Part shown: positions 22,781 to 30,245 of the stretch, in pieces
Position numbering within the stretch: position 1 is the stretch's first letter
Layout: each line of letters begins with the position of its first letter
Virus record (IMG/VR): IMGVR_UViG_3300035688_000051
Location: 1-30,245 of that record
Reading direction: 5' to 3' (one strand)
DNA length: 30,245 nucleotides
From: a virus
The notes under the pieces: generated by a model
Database searches by the model: none
What the model saw: only the letters and a program-made list of their open reading frames with translations
Told to the model about the DNA's origin: nothing
Position numbers and translations under genes: made by a program

Positions 22781-23583
22781 TGGCCGCCAAGAAACTTCAG
22801 TTCTTCTGGCAGAATTGGTTTGACGATGCAGTGGTTACGGCGAGTTCTGAGGAATTGGAGTATCCGGTCGAAAATCTTCAGAACCGTTGGGCTACATGGG
22901 ACTGGCGAAGCGGGGTACCGGACACTTCCGGCGTATGGATAAAAGCCGATCTTGGGGGTGCAAAGGAAATTCAGGGATTCGTACTGGAAAACATGAACCT
23001 CCAGGCCGGATCGGGGACAACCGTAATTCTCGGTGGTCATGCTACAGATCCCGGGGTTGGGGCTACCACATATACGCAAGCCATACCGATAACGGCGGAG
23101 ATGGTGACGGCCAAGCGGATTGTCTTTATCCTGCCCGGAAGTGTCGGAGATAGGACTAAGCGGTGGTGGAGGATCCTGATAACAGATATCGATACTTGGC
23201 CCGGATATTTCTCTGCCTCCCGGGTATATCTTGGGCCGGTATTTCAACCGAAGTATCACTACCAACCGCGCCCGACGCAGGTGAGAGCAAGCGATTCCGA
23301 GGTTGGTTATTCAGCAGGTGGACAGACGACGGCAGTGAAGCGACCGCGGTTCTGGACTTACACTTTACCGATATCTATTGTCGGGACCGACGGGGAAAAA
23401 TTCGCCGACATGGATGAGGAGTGCGGAGTCGATACGCCGCTCTGGGTGTGTCTGGATTCAACAAACGACGTTACCAGGGTCACCAGCACCATCTATGTTT
23501 CGTTTATGGAACATATCCCATTCCCGGCAGTTATCGACGGTTGCCTTTGGGAATCATCGCTTAGGTTGAGGCAAGAATTATGA
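22780..23583 (+). CDS. Tail-tip protein with discoidin-like N-terminal part, 267 aa
   Basis: ATG 22780 overlaps the tape measure stop (TGATG); GTG 22777 in frame is less likely. The first half has SSEELEYPVENLQNRW, then WIKADLGGAKEIQGFVLENM, like a galactose-binding F5/8-type domain. The second half (SIVGTDGEKFADMDEECG) is beta-rich. A protein directly after the tape measure is usually the distal tail protein. Here the discoidin-like domain suggests carbohydrate contact at the tail tip. The Dit assignment is positional. Confidence 0.6.
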   Translation: MAAKKLQFFWQNWFDDAVVTASSEELEYPVENLQNRWATWDWRSGVPDTSGVWIKADLGGAKEIQGFVLENMNLQAGSGTTVILGGHATDPGVGATTYTQAIPITAEMVTAKRIVFILPGSVGDRTKRWWRILITDIDTWPGYFSASRVYLGPVFQPKYHYQPRPTQVRASDSEVGYSAGGQTTAVKRPRFWTYTLPISIVGTDGEKFADMDEECGVDTPLWVCLDSTNDVTRVTSTIYVSFMEHIPFPAVIDGCLWESSLRLRQEL

Positions 23584-24308
23584 CCTTCAATCCGGATGCC
23601 ATAACCCAAGACCTTGTTTGGCTGGTGGAAATTGAGGTGGCATTGAGGCTTGAGGATGTCGCATGGATCGGCGCCGGATCTTCTTATCCGAATTGTTATT
23701 ATGTCACACATCCGGAGGGCAAGCCTTCGCGGGTTAAGCAGTGCCTAAAATCGACCGGGGCCTTCGTGACGTATGCGCCGGACGTGGCCGACCTGGCGAC
23801 CTGCCAAGCCACGCCATCCTCATGGTATTGGGACGGAGAGAATCTTTACGTCCACACATCGACGGGAGACCCTCCCGACGCTGGGGGTGGAAGCGGAAGT
23901 GGGAGCGGGGGTGGAAGCGGGAGCAATATGTTCCTGATAAACTCCTACTTTTGGGAAAACATCTCTGATCGTCCGGTTGATCTTTTCGTGGATTCCATTT
24001 GGCACCCCTATCGCCCCCTCCTCGATCCGTCATCTATTGCCGATCTGTCATTCGAGGCGACGCAGTTTTCAACGGGCGGTATCACGCAGAGTTTCGGGAG
24101 CGTTCGAGCTCTCAATGGGGACGGATATTGGGATGCACGGCTTGCGAATTACGTCTATGAGGGCAAGCGGATCATTGTCCGATTCGGCAAATACGGCGAT
24201 GCCTATGCGGATTACGTGAAACTCTTTGACGGCTATACCGGCGGGATAACGTGGAGGGATGAGTCTGTCGAATTCGATATCGAAGACCCCCGGCGATTCC
24301 AGGAATAG
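23580..24308 (+). CDS. Tail-tip protein with Gly/Ser linker, 242 aa
   Basis: Two parts are joined by GGGSGSGSGGGSGS at 102-115. The N-terminal part contains PNCYYVTHPEGKPSRV and a WYWDGENLYVHTSTGD strand. The C-terminal part (SFEATQFSTGGITQSFGSVR, KRIIVRFGKY) resembles hub-proximal segments that pair with the next gene. It overlaps the previous gene by four bases. Such neighbour proteins at the tip often act together in adsorption. I recognise no named family, and the natural low-complexity linker is notable. Confidence 0.6.
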   Translation: MTFNPDAITQDLVWLVEIEVALRLEDVAWIGAGSSYPNCYYVTHPEGKPSRVKQCLKSTGAFVTYAPDVADLATCQATPSSWYWDGENLYVHTSTGDPPDAGGGSGSGSGGGSGSNMFLINSYFWENISDRPVDLFVDSIWHPYRPLLDPSSIADLSFEATQFSTGGITQSFGSVRALNGDGYWDARLANYVYEGKRIIVRFGKYGDAYADYVKLFDGYTGGITWRDESVEFDIEDPRRFQE

Positions 24309-24311
24309 GCC

Positions 24312-25883
24312 ATGCTGAACATCAAGCTCCCCAAGACTCGTTATAATACGACGACCTATCCGAACCTTGAAGTACGGGCCGATGGTGCGCCGATTCCCAT
24401 TGCTTATGGCGACCTTCACGGCGTTATCCCTATTTGCATCGACGAGACGATCTTCAAATACAAACTGGCCGGCCACGCCATCCATGCCATTAATACGATC
24501 AAGAATGTTGAAAAAACATTAGTCCTAGGCTCGGATTATAGCGTTGGCCCCGGCGTCGCTGAATTCACGTTGAGTTCGACTCCGTATCTGAAAGCCCTGA
24601 CGCTTTATTATTTCGTCATAGATGGAAGCTATGGGCCTAGCGGATCAAATTACGTGTCCTTCAAACGCCCTGGAGGGGCAGGGTATCCAGATGGCAATCT
24701 TTTTACTATTAATGCGGGCGGATTGTGGACTTCGGTTCCAGCGAGCGATTTGCATTACCGAATATCTGGCAAGGCCAACCTTGGCGATCAGGAAGTGGTG
24801 AAGGTCAACACTACCAGTTATTCCACCTCATTGGGCATCGGGTTGAATGATGACCCAGCCCGGACCAGATTAGCGCAATCATTTATAACGGGAGCGGATG
24901 CATATTATCTCACCCGTGTCTCGCTCTGGACAAAACGGCATGGAAACGTGACGGGAAATCTTCGCATTACGATCTTATCTGAAGCCGGAGCTCCCGTAGG
25001 GACAGGCGAGAGTCGGGTTGGTGTACAATCAATGCTTCAGGCCATCAATACTAACGATGTTTGGCATAAATATGTTATGTACTTCCCGTTACAAAATCAG
25101 GAAGCGAGTCTGATTTGTAATATCGAGGGCGCAAATAAAACGATTGGTCTTCCACCCCCGGCCGTGGGGGCCACTATTATCGACGGGGCCAATTTCCTAG
25201 AAGACCTGGTCGTGACGCGACTTGGCAAAACAACCGCAGGCTTACTGGACGCGACGGCACTGGCGAACTTCAAGGCCAAGCGAACGCAGGCAATCGCGGC
25301 CTATATCGACCGAGATACGACGTTCGGCGAGATCGTCGGGAAGCTGGAATCGTCGCTCCTATTCAAGTTCGTTCCGCTCCATGATGGAACCTATGCGCCG
25401 ACGGTCTATGAGGCCGACACGGTTGAAGTGCGGCCGCATTTCTTCGATGAACATTTCCTTTCGTTCTCCATGCGGCACGACTTCTCGGCAGTCAAAACCA
25501 TCGTCAAGGTGAAGTATGACGAAAATCCGGGGAACAATGAATTCAAAGTTACCGAGGCCGATTCCGATGTCGCCCGTTTTGTTTATGGCGTGGAGGATAC
25601 GCTGGAGGTCGAAACGTACCTAAAGACGGAGGCCAATGCGGCGACGCTGGCGGCGGACTGTCTTGGCATGTATGAGACACCGCCGTTAGAGATTACCTTC
25701 GAGATTCGGGACTATGGGCTAAACCTCATCCCCGGGCGCGATAAAGTGAAGATCACGCGCACGCGAGCGGCATACGCGGGAGGGGCGCTGAGCGGCGTCC
25801 TGTTCAGGATCACCAAGATTACGAAGAAACGGGGGACGGCATCGACGGAAATCGTCGCTGTCCAGGACGATCAAACCTACTGA
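24312..25883 (+). CDS. Tail-tip/baseplate hub-like protein, 523 aa
   Basis: The long C-terminal half (HFFDEHFLSFSMRHDFSAVK, ITFEIRDYGLNLIPGRDKVK) resembles hub segments of tail-associated proteins that contact the tape measure and initiate infection. The middle (about 190-265) contains ARTRLAQSFITGADAYYLTR and WTKRHGNVTGNLRITI, a beta-sandwich reminiscent of choice-of-anchor-type or carbohydrate-binding domains, possibly an insertion. It follows the previous gene by three bases. The hub role is from position and partial likeness. Confidence 0.6.
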   Translation: MLNIKLPKTRYNTTTYPNLEVRADGAPIPIAYGDLHGVIPICIDETIFKYKLAGHAIHAINTIKNVEKTLVLGSDYSVGPGVAEFTLSSTPYLKALTLYYFVIDGSYGPSGSNYVSFKRPGGAGYPDGNLFTINAGGLWTSVPASDLHYRISGKANLGDQEVVKVNTTSYSTSLGIGLNDDPARTRLAQSFITGADAYYLTRVSLWTKRHGNVTGNLRITILSEAGAPVGTGESRVGVQSMLQAINTNDVWHKYVMYFPLQNQEASLICNIEGANKTIGLPPPAVGATIIDGANFLEDLVVTRLGKTTAGLLDATALANFKAKRTQAIAAYIDRDTTFGEIVGKLESSLLFKFVPLHDGTYAPTVYEADTVEVRPHFFDEHFLSFSMRHDFSAVKTIVKVKYDENPGNNEFKVTEADSDVARFVYGVEDTLEVETYLKTEANAATLAADCLGMYETPPLEITFEIRDYGLNLIPGRDKVKITRTRAAYAGGALSGVLFRITKITKKRGTASTEIVAVQDDQTY

Positions 25884-25890
25884 GAGAATC

Positions 25891-28218
25891 ATGAGCATCG
25901 GGGAAAAATTCGCAACAAAGAACGAGGTGGAAGTTCTGCGGCGCAAGCTACAGTTGGCCCTTAACGGGGCGACCATCGTCCAGATAGAGGCGGAAGAAAT
26001 CGGGGTGACAAACTTCACTGATTTGGCCGACGTTCCGTCGTCATACGCGGCGACCGGGAACTTCGCGGTGCGGGTCAATAGTACGGTTGATGCGCTGGAG
26101 TTTGCCGAGCTGAAGGGCACGACGAACCAGGTCACGGTGACGGCCAACGCCGCCGACTATACGCTATCACTTCCGCAGGATATCCACACCGGAGCATCGC
26201 CGACGTTCGTGACGGCCAAACTGTCGGCCTTAACCGATGGTTATGTTCCCTATCATGTGAGCGACGCGGTGGGGTTGGCGAATAGTCCGGTGTTCACCGA
26301 TGGGATATCCATCGTTACGATCCGCAACCTGACGGATGCCGTGGTCGACCCTATCTATCAGGTCGCCGTCGGAGCCACACCCGTCGTCAAATGGACATGG
26401 GGACTGGACGATAGCGATGCCGATAAATGGAAGCTCGCCAACAATACTGCACTGGGCACGGGTCCAACGGGTGATTTGTTTTTTGGCGATATCCTTTATT
26501 ATACGCATGAAGCCAACAATGGGATTGTCGGCGTGGAATTGGAAGATTTTGTAACGGATGATATTTATATCGTTGGGGGTTTTGGTTCTGGCGATGGCCA
26601 ATTCGATCACGGTAGACAAATTGCCTATGACGGGATGTATCTTTATGCTGTCGATGGGCAAAATGACCGGGTACAAAAGTTTCTGGCGGCAAGCGGAACA
26701 TTTGTCTCGCATACCATCGACAATCTAAGCCTACCCTGGGGATGTGCTTACTGGAATGGATTTATATATGTTTCTTGCGGAACGGGGGCATATACCGGAA
26801 CCATCAGAAAGTTTGATGCCGCGACAATGTTATTCCAATCCGCCTTTGGTTCCAATGGTACAGGAGACAATAATTTCAGCGTACCTCGTTCATTGACTAC
26901 GGATGGAACGTGGCTTTATATCTGTGATACCGGTAATTACAGGGTGAAAAAGCATACCCTGGCTGGAGTGTATGTTGATCAAGTCGGCTCATCCGGTACC
27001 GACGACGGGGAATTTGGCATTTCCATGAGTGGCATAGCAACGAACGGCACTTATCTATACGTTGGCGACTATGGTAATCACAGGGTTCAGATTTTTAATT
27101 GTTCCGATCTTTCTTTCGTTGCCAAGGTCAATATGCCCAACCGAACCGGATCGCCGGGAAGTCCTGCATCTATCACGCTCAATGGAACGCATTGGTATGT
27201 TGGCGTAAATGATGGTGCGCCTTTTGCGGGTTATCATATCAAGTATGATATCGCCACAAACACTTTCCAGGCTTATTACGATTGCTCTGTCGCGGCTGGA
27301 AATGACCCTTTGAGCATTTATGGTTCTATCATCTTCAAAGAATATACGGACAAGGTTATTCATGGTGACTTGATTGTCGTTCACGTGGACGGATCGTTTA
27401 TTGACATATATCCCAAGGCGAGATTTCTTGATTCCATAAGACTCTATGAGAGTGCGGACCTTGCCGGAGAATATGTCGGCATCGAGGCTCCGACCGACGT
27501 GACATTAAGTTATAATCTGGTCTTACCCCCGACGGTAAATACGGTAAAAACGCATTTATATGCAGATGTTGGCGGTATCCTCGATTGGGGCCAGAATGTT
27601 GATAGCGATGGATCGCCGGAATTTGGGGGGGTGACGCTGACGGCGTTTTCCGGAATCTTGGTGGCGACCGCTGGCGTTGTCTCTGATGATGCGGAACTTG
27701 CCGATCTTGCCGATGTTACCTTCCCGTCCGGCGAACCAGACATAGGTGATGTCTTAACTTATGAAAGTGGCGGTTGGACATCGATGCCTCCGGCCGGTGG
27801 AGCGGCGGCATTTCTCGATCTGACCGACGTTACCGAGGTCGATTATGCGGGTCATGCGGCAGAGTTCGTCGTCGTGAATGGTGCCGAAAATGGACTTGAG
27901 TTTTCGGCCTCTTCTGTCGCCGGACACGATATCCTTAGCGTCAACCATACGGACGTAAATACAGCCGCACCGGATGATCAGGATGTTCTCACGTGGGACG
28001 CGGGAGCAGGGGAGTGGTTAGCGCAAAAACTCCCCGCCGCAGGGCCGCATGATTTGGAAAGCCATACCGATGTCTTTTTCTTATCGGGCGAACCTATCGT
28101 GGGCGATGTTCTGACCTATGAAAGTGGGGGATGGACAGCTGTGCCGCCGATCAATATTACGATCTCCGATTCCGCCGCATCGGGCGGTAGTAATGGGGAT
28201 ATCTGGTTGGAATACTAA
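25891..28218 (+). CDS. Tail fibre with NHL-type beta-propeller, 775 aa
   Basis: The N-terminal part (residues 1-220) has FTDLADVPSSYAATGNFAVR, a common fibre module. From about 225 to 505 come repeated YDGMYLYAVDGQNDRVQKF and NGTYLYVGDYGNHRVQIF blocks, the pattern of NHL propeller blades; I count about five or six. The C-terminal part returns to fibre modules, including two SGEP-type repeats. NHL domains bind proteins or glycans, so this may be the receptor-binding part. The propeller is visibly lower in GC than the flanks, suggesting an acquired domain. Start ATG 25891 follows the previous stop closely. Confidence 0.75.
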   Translation: MSIGEKFATKNEVEVLRRKLQLALNGATIVQIEAEEIGVTNFTDLADVPSSYAATGNFAVRVNSTVDALEFAELKGTTNQVTVTANAADYTLSLPQDIHTGASPTFVTAKLSALTDGYVPYHVSDAVGLANSPVFTDGISIVTIRNLTDAVVDPIYQVAVGATPVVKWTWGLDDSDADKWKLANNTALGTGPTGDLFFGDILYYTHEANNGIVGVELEDFVTDDIYIVGGFGSGDGQFDHGRQIAYDGMYLYAVDGQNDRVQKFLAASGTFVSHTIDNLSLPWGCAYWNGFIYVSCGTGAYTGTIRKFDAATMLFQSAFGSNGTGDNNFSVPRSLTTDGTWLYICDTGNYRVKKHTLAGVYVDQVGSSGTDDGEFGISMSGIATNGTYLYVGDYGNHRVQIFNCSDLSFVAKVNMPNRTGSPGSPASITLNGTHWYVGVNDGAPFAGYHIKYDIATNTFQAYYDCSVAAGNDPLSIYGSIIFKEYTDKVIHGDLIVVHVDGSFIDIYPKARFLDSIRLYESADLAGEYVGIEAPTDVTLSYNLVLPPTVNTVKTHLYADVGGILDWGQNVDSDGSPEFGGVTLTAFSGILVATAGVVSDDAELADLADVTFPSGEPDIGDVLTYESGGWTSMPPAGGAAAFLDLTDVTEVDYAGHAAEFVVVNGAENGLEFSASSVAGHDILSVNHTDVNTAAPDDQDVLTWDAGAGEWLAQKLPAAGPHDLESHTDVFFLSGEPIVGDVLTYESGGWTAVPPINITISDSAASGGSNGDIWLEY
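27727..27780 (+). repeat. Fibre repeat module, copy 1
   Basis: Encodes SGEPDIGDVLTYESGGWT (residues 613-630). The same 18-residue block with two substitutions is encoded at 28084-28137, with many synonymous base differences, so it is conserved at the protein level. Confidence 0.8.
28084..28137 (+). repeat. Fibre repeat module, copy 2
   Basis: Encodes SGEPIVGDVLTYESGGWT (residues 732-749), matching copy 1 at 16 of 18 residues. It sits near the C-terminus of the same fibre and probably forms part of a trimeric shaft or tip. Confidence 0.8.
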
Positions 28219-28219
28219 T

Positions 28220-29746
28220 ATGGCTGAAAGACATTTTGTGAATGGTGGCGTCAATCTTCTCTGGAGCACTGTTGGCAACTGGTCTTTGACCGAGGGGGGG
28301 GCGGGGGGTCAAGCAGTACCGACGGCGGCAGAGGATGTATTTTTTGATGTCGGGAGTCCAGATTGTACCCTTAGTTCTACTATAAAAGTGTGCAAGACTC
28401 TTACCACATCGGCATATACCGGCACACTGACATTTAACCAAGAATTAAGAGTATCTGGAAACATCACATTGGGTGCAGGTACGCACTTTGCCGGGGCCAC
28501 AACGAATCAATTACTCATGTATGCTACCGGGACGTGGACTACAAACGGATTAACAATCCCGCAGAATATCGGAGTTGCCAGCGCCGCCATTACTACCGTT
28601 ACATTGGCGGATGATCTAACGACTTCAGGCAATCTATATCTTGGTTGTGGGACAAGTACGACATTTTCTGGAAACTTCCACATTTATGCCGCTACCTGTG
28701 AAATTACCATGACACAGACCGTTACGATTGTGCACGATGTCACGATTTCGGGATTAACGACCATTACTCAGGCCACCGTCATTGACGGGGCTTTTAATTG
28801 GAATACGGGTGGACTTACGACAGCCGGTGCTTTGACCGGGACAGCGACAATAGTTTTGACCGGGGGAACATGGACGGGCGGAAGCGTTGTTTCAAATAAC
28901 GTGACTTTTGCGGGAACCTCAATCGTATCTGGAACTATTGCTTATGCGGCAAGCGGAACCCCAACACTTACCTATTCATCGGGAACCATTACGACAACAA
29001 GTTCTACGCTTTCGATTGCCTCCTCCTGTACACTCAACACCAACGGGATAAGTTGGAATAATATTTCTCTTACTGCCGCTCTAACGCTCACCATTAATTC
29101 TCTATTGACGGTCACGGGAACATTGACATTGCCAAATGCCGCCACTACTTTCGCCGGGACTGCGGGGTTCACGGTGGGGACGTTGACCCATACCACCCTT
29201 GCTACGTCTACGAAAATATTTACTTTTGAAGAGGCTGTTACCTATACAATTACTACTGCGATTACCGCCACTCATGCAACGACCCAAACCCTTAGATACA
29301 CATATACTTCTGCCGATGGTGCTACCAAAGCCATCATCACGCTTGGCTACGGGGCCACGCAGAACATTTCTCACCTTGATCCGACCAGGATAGATAGTTC
29401 GCTCGGCCAACCCATATTCAGTTTTGCCGGAGTGATAACTACTTGTTTTAACTGGTCTAATGACCTGGGTCACGGGCGCATCATCCCAGAAGCGGGGGGA
29501 GAATCCGTGACAGTCGCCGGGATAACCAAGGACAATTCTGGCGTTGCGCTCGGTTCATGCGATGTCTATTTATTTAGAGACAATGGGAATGATACTGCGA
29601 CATACATAGCCTACGTGGAAAGCAATGCCGTTACCGGGGCGTATTCCTTTACCGTCTTTCCTGGTTCAACATATTTCGTCGTGGCTTTCAAGGGCGGGGC
29701 AACACCCGTGATGGACGTGACGGACAGGACGGTAACGGCGGTTTAA
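28220..29746 (+). CDS. Thr-rich fibre/adhesin-like protein, 508 aa
   Basis: ATG 28220 is chosen; an in-frame ATG at 28118 would overlap the previous gene by 101 bases. The N-terminus (FVNGGVNLLWSTVGNWSLTE) resembles the start of surface beta-solenoid proteins. The long middle (about 60-380) is Thr/Ser/Ala-rich with repeated short strands (TLTFNQELRVSGNITLGAG), consistent with a right-handed beta helix. The last 80 residues (VAGITKDNSGVALGSCDVYL, VTGAYSFTVFPGSTYFVVAF) resemble a carboxypeptidase regulatory-like fold. It is likely a tail fibre or receptor-binding protein. Confidence is high that it is secreted/virion type, low on exact role. Confidence 0.65.
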   Translation: MAERHFVNGGVNLLWSTVGNWSLTEGGAGGQAVPTAAEDVFFDVGSPDCTLSSTIKVCKTLTTSAYTGTLTFNQELRVSGNITLGAGTHFAGATTNQLLMYATGTWTTNGLTIPQNIGVASAAITTVTLADDLTTSGNLYLGCGTSTTFSGNFHIYAATCEITMTQTVTIVHDVTISGLTTITQATVIDGAFNWNTGGLTTAGALTGTATIVLTGGTWTGGSVVSNNVTFAGTSIVSGTIAYAASGTPTLTYSSGTITTTSSTLSIASSCTLNTNGISWNNISLTAALTLTINSLLTVTGTLTLPNAATTFAGTAGFTVGTLTHTTLATSTKIFTFEEAVTYTITTAITATHATTQTLRYTYTSADGATKAIITLGYGATQNISHLDPTRIDSSLGQPIFSFAGVITTCFNWSNDLGHGRIIPEAGGESVTVAGITKDNSGVALGSCDVYLFRDNGNDTATYIAYVESNAVTGAYSFTVFPGSTYFVVAFKGGATPVMDVTDRTVTAV

Positions 29747-29747
29747 T

Positions 29748-29987
29748 ATGCCAGCAGACAAGAATCTTTACCTCCGGTCCTTAACCGATAAGGGAGATAC
29801 GGCCAAGAATCTTAGGCTTCGATCTGAGGCGGAAAAGATATCGGCAAAGATTCGGAACCTAAAGGCGAAGGTGGGTGGTGCCTGGACGGCCATATCTAAG
29901 GTTTCGGCAAAAGTGGGTGGCTCCTGGACGGAGGTTACCCTTAGTGCCAAGGCTGGCGGGGACTGGAAGGTGATACATGAAAAGTAG
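29748..29987 (+). CDS. Small triple-repeat tail-associated protein, 79 aa
   Basis: The second half contains three adjacent units, AKVGGAWTAISKVS (40-53), AKVGGSWTEVTLS (54-66) and AKAGGDWKVIHE (67-78). The first half is basic and helical (KNLYLRSLTDKGDTAKNL). KVGGxW-type repeats occur at the ends of phage fibres and may mediate assembly or attachment. The gene starts one base after the previous stop. It is probably a fibre accessory protein, but no function is known for it. Confidence 0.6.
   Translation: MPADKNLYLRSLTDKGDTAKNLRLRSEAEKISAKIRNLKAKVGGAWTAISKVSAKVGGSWTEVTLSAKAGGDWKVIHEK
29865..29981 (+). repeat. Three tandem GGxW units
   Basis: Units of 14, 13 and 12 residues follow one another without spacer and keep AK-x-GG-x-W. 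Base differences between the units show they are not a recent perfect duplication. Confidence 0.75.
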
Positions 29988-29995
29988 GAGCCATC

Positions 29996-30245
29996 ATGTT
30001 CTCTGACGATAAGTGCGGCATCGGCTGGGGCCGTTTTGTCCCAATGGAATTGACGAATTACGGTTCATTTGACGGCAAGAATTTCAAACTGAACGAAGTC
30101 GGGCTGGCTACGGAAGCTCGTGCCATAGCGAACGCGGGCGCGAATTTCGTCCGCGTCTTTCCGTGGGGAGTCTGGGGGACGCACAAATACGGAAAGAAAT
30201 CCCAGTTTCAACCGTATGTCCTAAACACCGCAAAAGACAAATGGG
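29996..30245 (+). CDS. Partial gene, possible TIM-barrel glycoside hydrolase
   Basis: ATG 29996 has AGGAG at 29986-29990 with a five-base spacer; the frame is open to the right edge, giving 83 residues. MFSDDKCGIGWGRFVPMELT is followed by NEVGLATEARAIANAGANFV and RVFPWGVWGTHKYG. The segment NAGANFVRVFPWGVWG resembles the early strand of family 5-like glycoside hydrolase barrels. Such enzymes on phage tails can degrade surface polysaccharide. The protein continues beyond the window, so the catalytic residues cannot be checked. Confidence 0.5.
   Translation, partial: MFSDDKCGIGWGRFVPMELTNYGSFDGKNFKLNEVGLATEARAIANAGANFVRVFPWGVWGTHKYGKKSQFQPYVLNTAKDKW

Noticed and set aside
22735-23265. 176-aa minus-strand frame over the tail-tip gene
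   Set aside because: It is antisense to a supported gene, has no ribosome site and looks low in protein-like composition.
1-30245. tRNA genes, integrase, insertion sequences
   Set aside because: No cloverleaf-like sequence, recombinase motif or transposase was seen on reading. Absence here says nothing about the rest of the genome.

Overview
The window is one transcription unit of a tailed bacteriophage or prophage. All genes I accept lie on the + strand, are tightly packed, and often overlap by ATGA, GTGA or TGATG. Siphovirus morphology is inferred from a tail tube protein, a frameshifted tail assembly chaperone and a 1092-aa tape measure with no sheath gene. Strong AGGAGG-type ribosome sites and a lipoprotein-like signal peptide point to a bacterial host. 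The host genus cannot be read from the sequence. No integrase, tRNA, CRISPR array or insertion sequence was seen, so lytic and integrated states cannot be told apart.

Layout. Positions 1-1334 hold small accessory genes: a partial gene, two unknown proteins, a small membrane protein, a zinc-binding-like protein and a YopX-like protein. A 50-bp direct repeat in this part brackets a small gene cassette. A spacer with two hairpins (1335-1493) separates this from the morphogenesis genes. Positions 1494-8599 encode an unknown protein, a DUF5681-like presumed small terminase, TerL, portal, small accessory proteins, a lipoprotein, a presumed prohead protease, a scaffold, a DUF2190-type decoration protein and the major capsid protein.

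Positions 8684-15721 hold a 7-kb surface-modification block that interrupts the head genes. It encodes a DUF115/GT42-like Rossmann protein, a 55-aa protein, a two-domain glycosyltransferase, a SAM methyltransferase, two more glycosyltransferases, a LicD-like protein, a protein faintly like CTP-dependent riboflavin kinase, and a collagen-like protein with 78 Gly-X-Y triplets. Three of the enzymes share an N-terminal arginine-rich motif although their catalytic parts differ. This is the best candidate for an undescribed system: a phage-encoded pathway that may decorate the virion surface, with enzymes possibly recruited through a common docking peptide.

Head completion and tail genes resume at 15732: connector, Mu gpF-like minor head protein (unusually far from the portal), stopper-like, gp10-like, tail terminator, tail tube, chaperone G/GT with an A AAA AAC slippery site, tape measure, three tail-tip proteins, a fibre containing an NHL-type propeller, a Thr-rich fibre, a small triple-repeat protein, and the start of a protein that may be a glycoside hydrolase.

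All functional calls come from reading motifs and gene order. No database search was possible.
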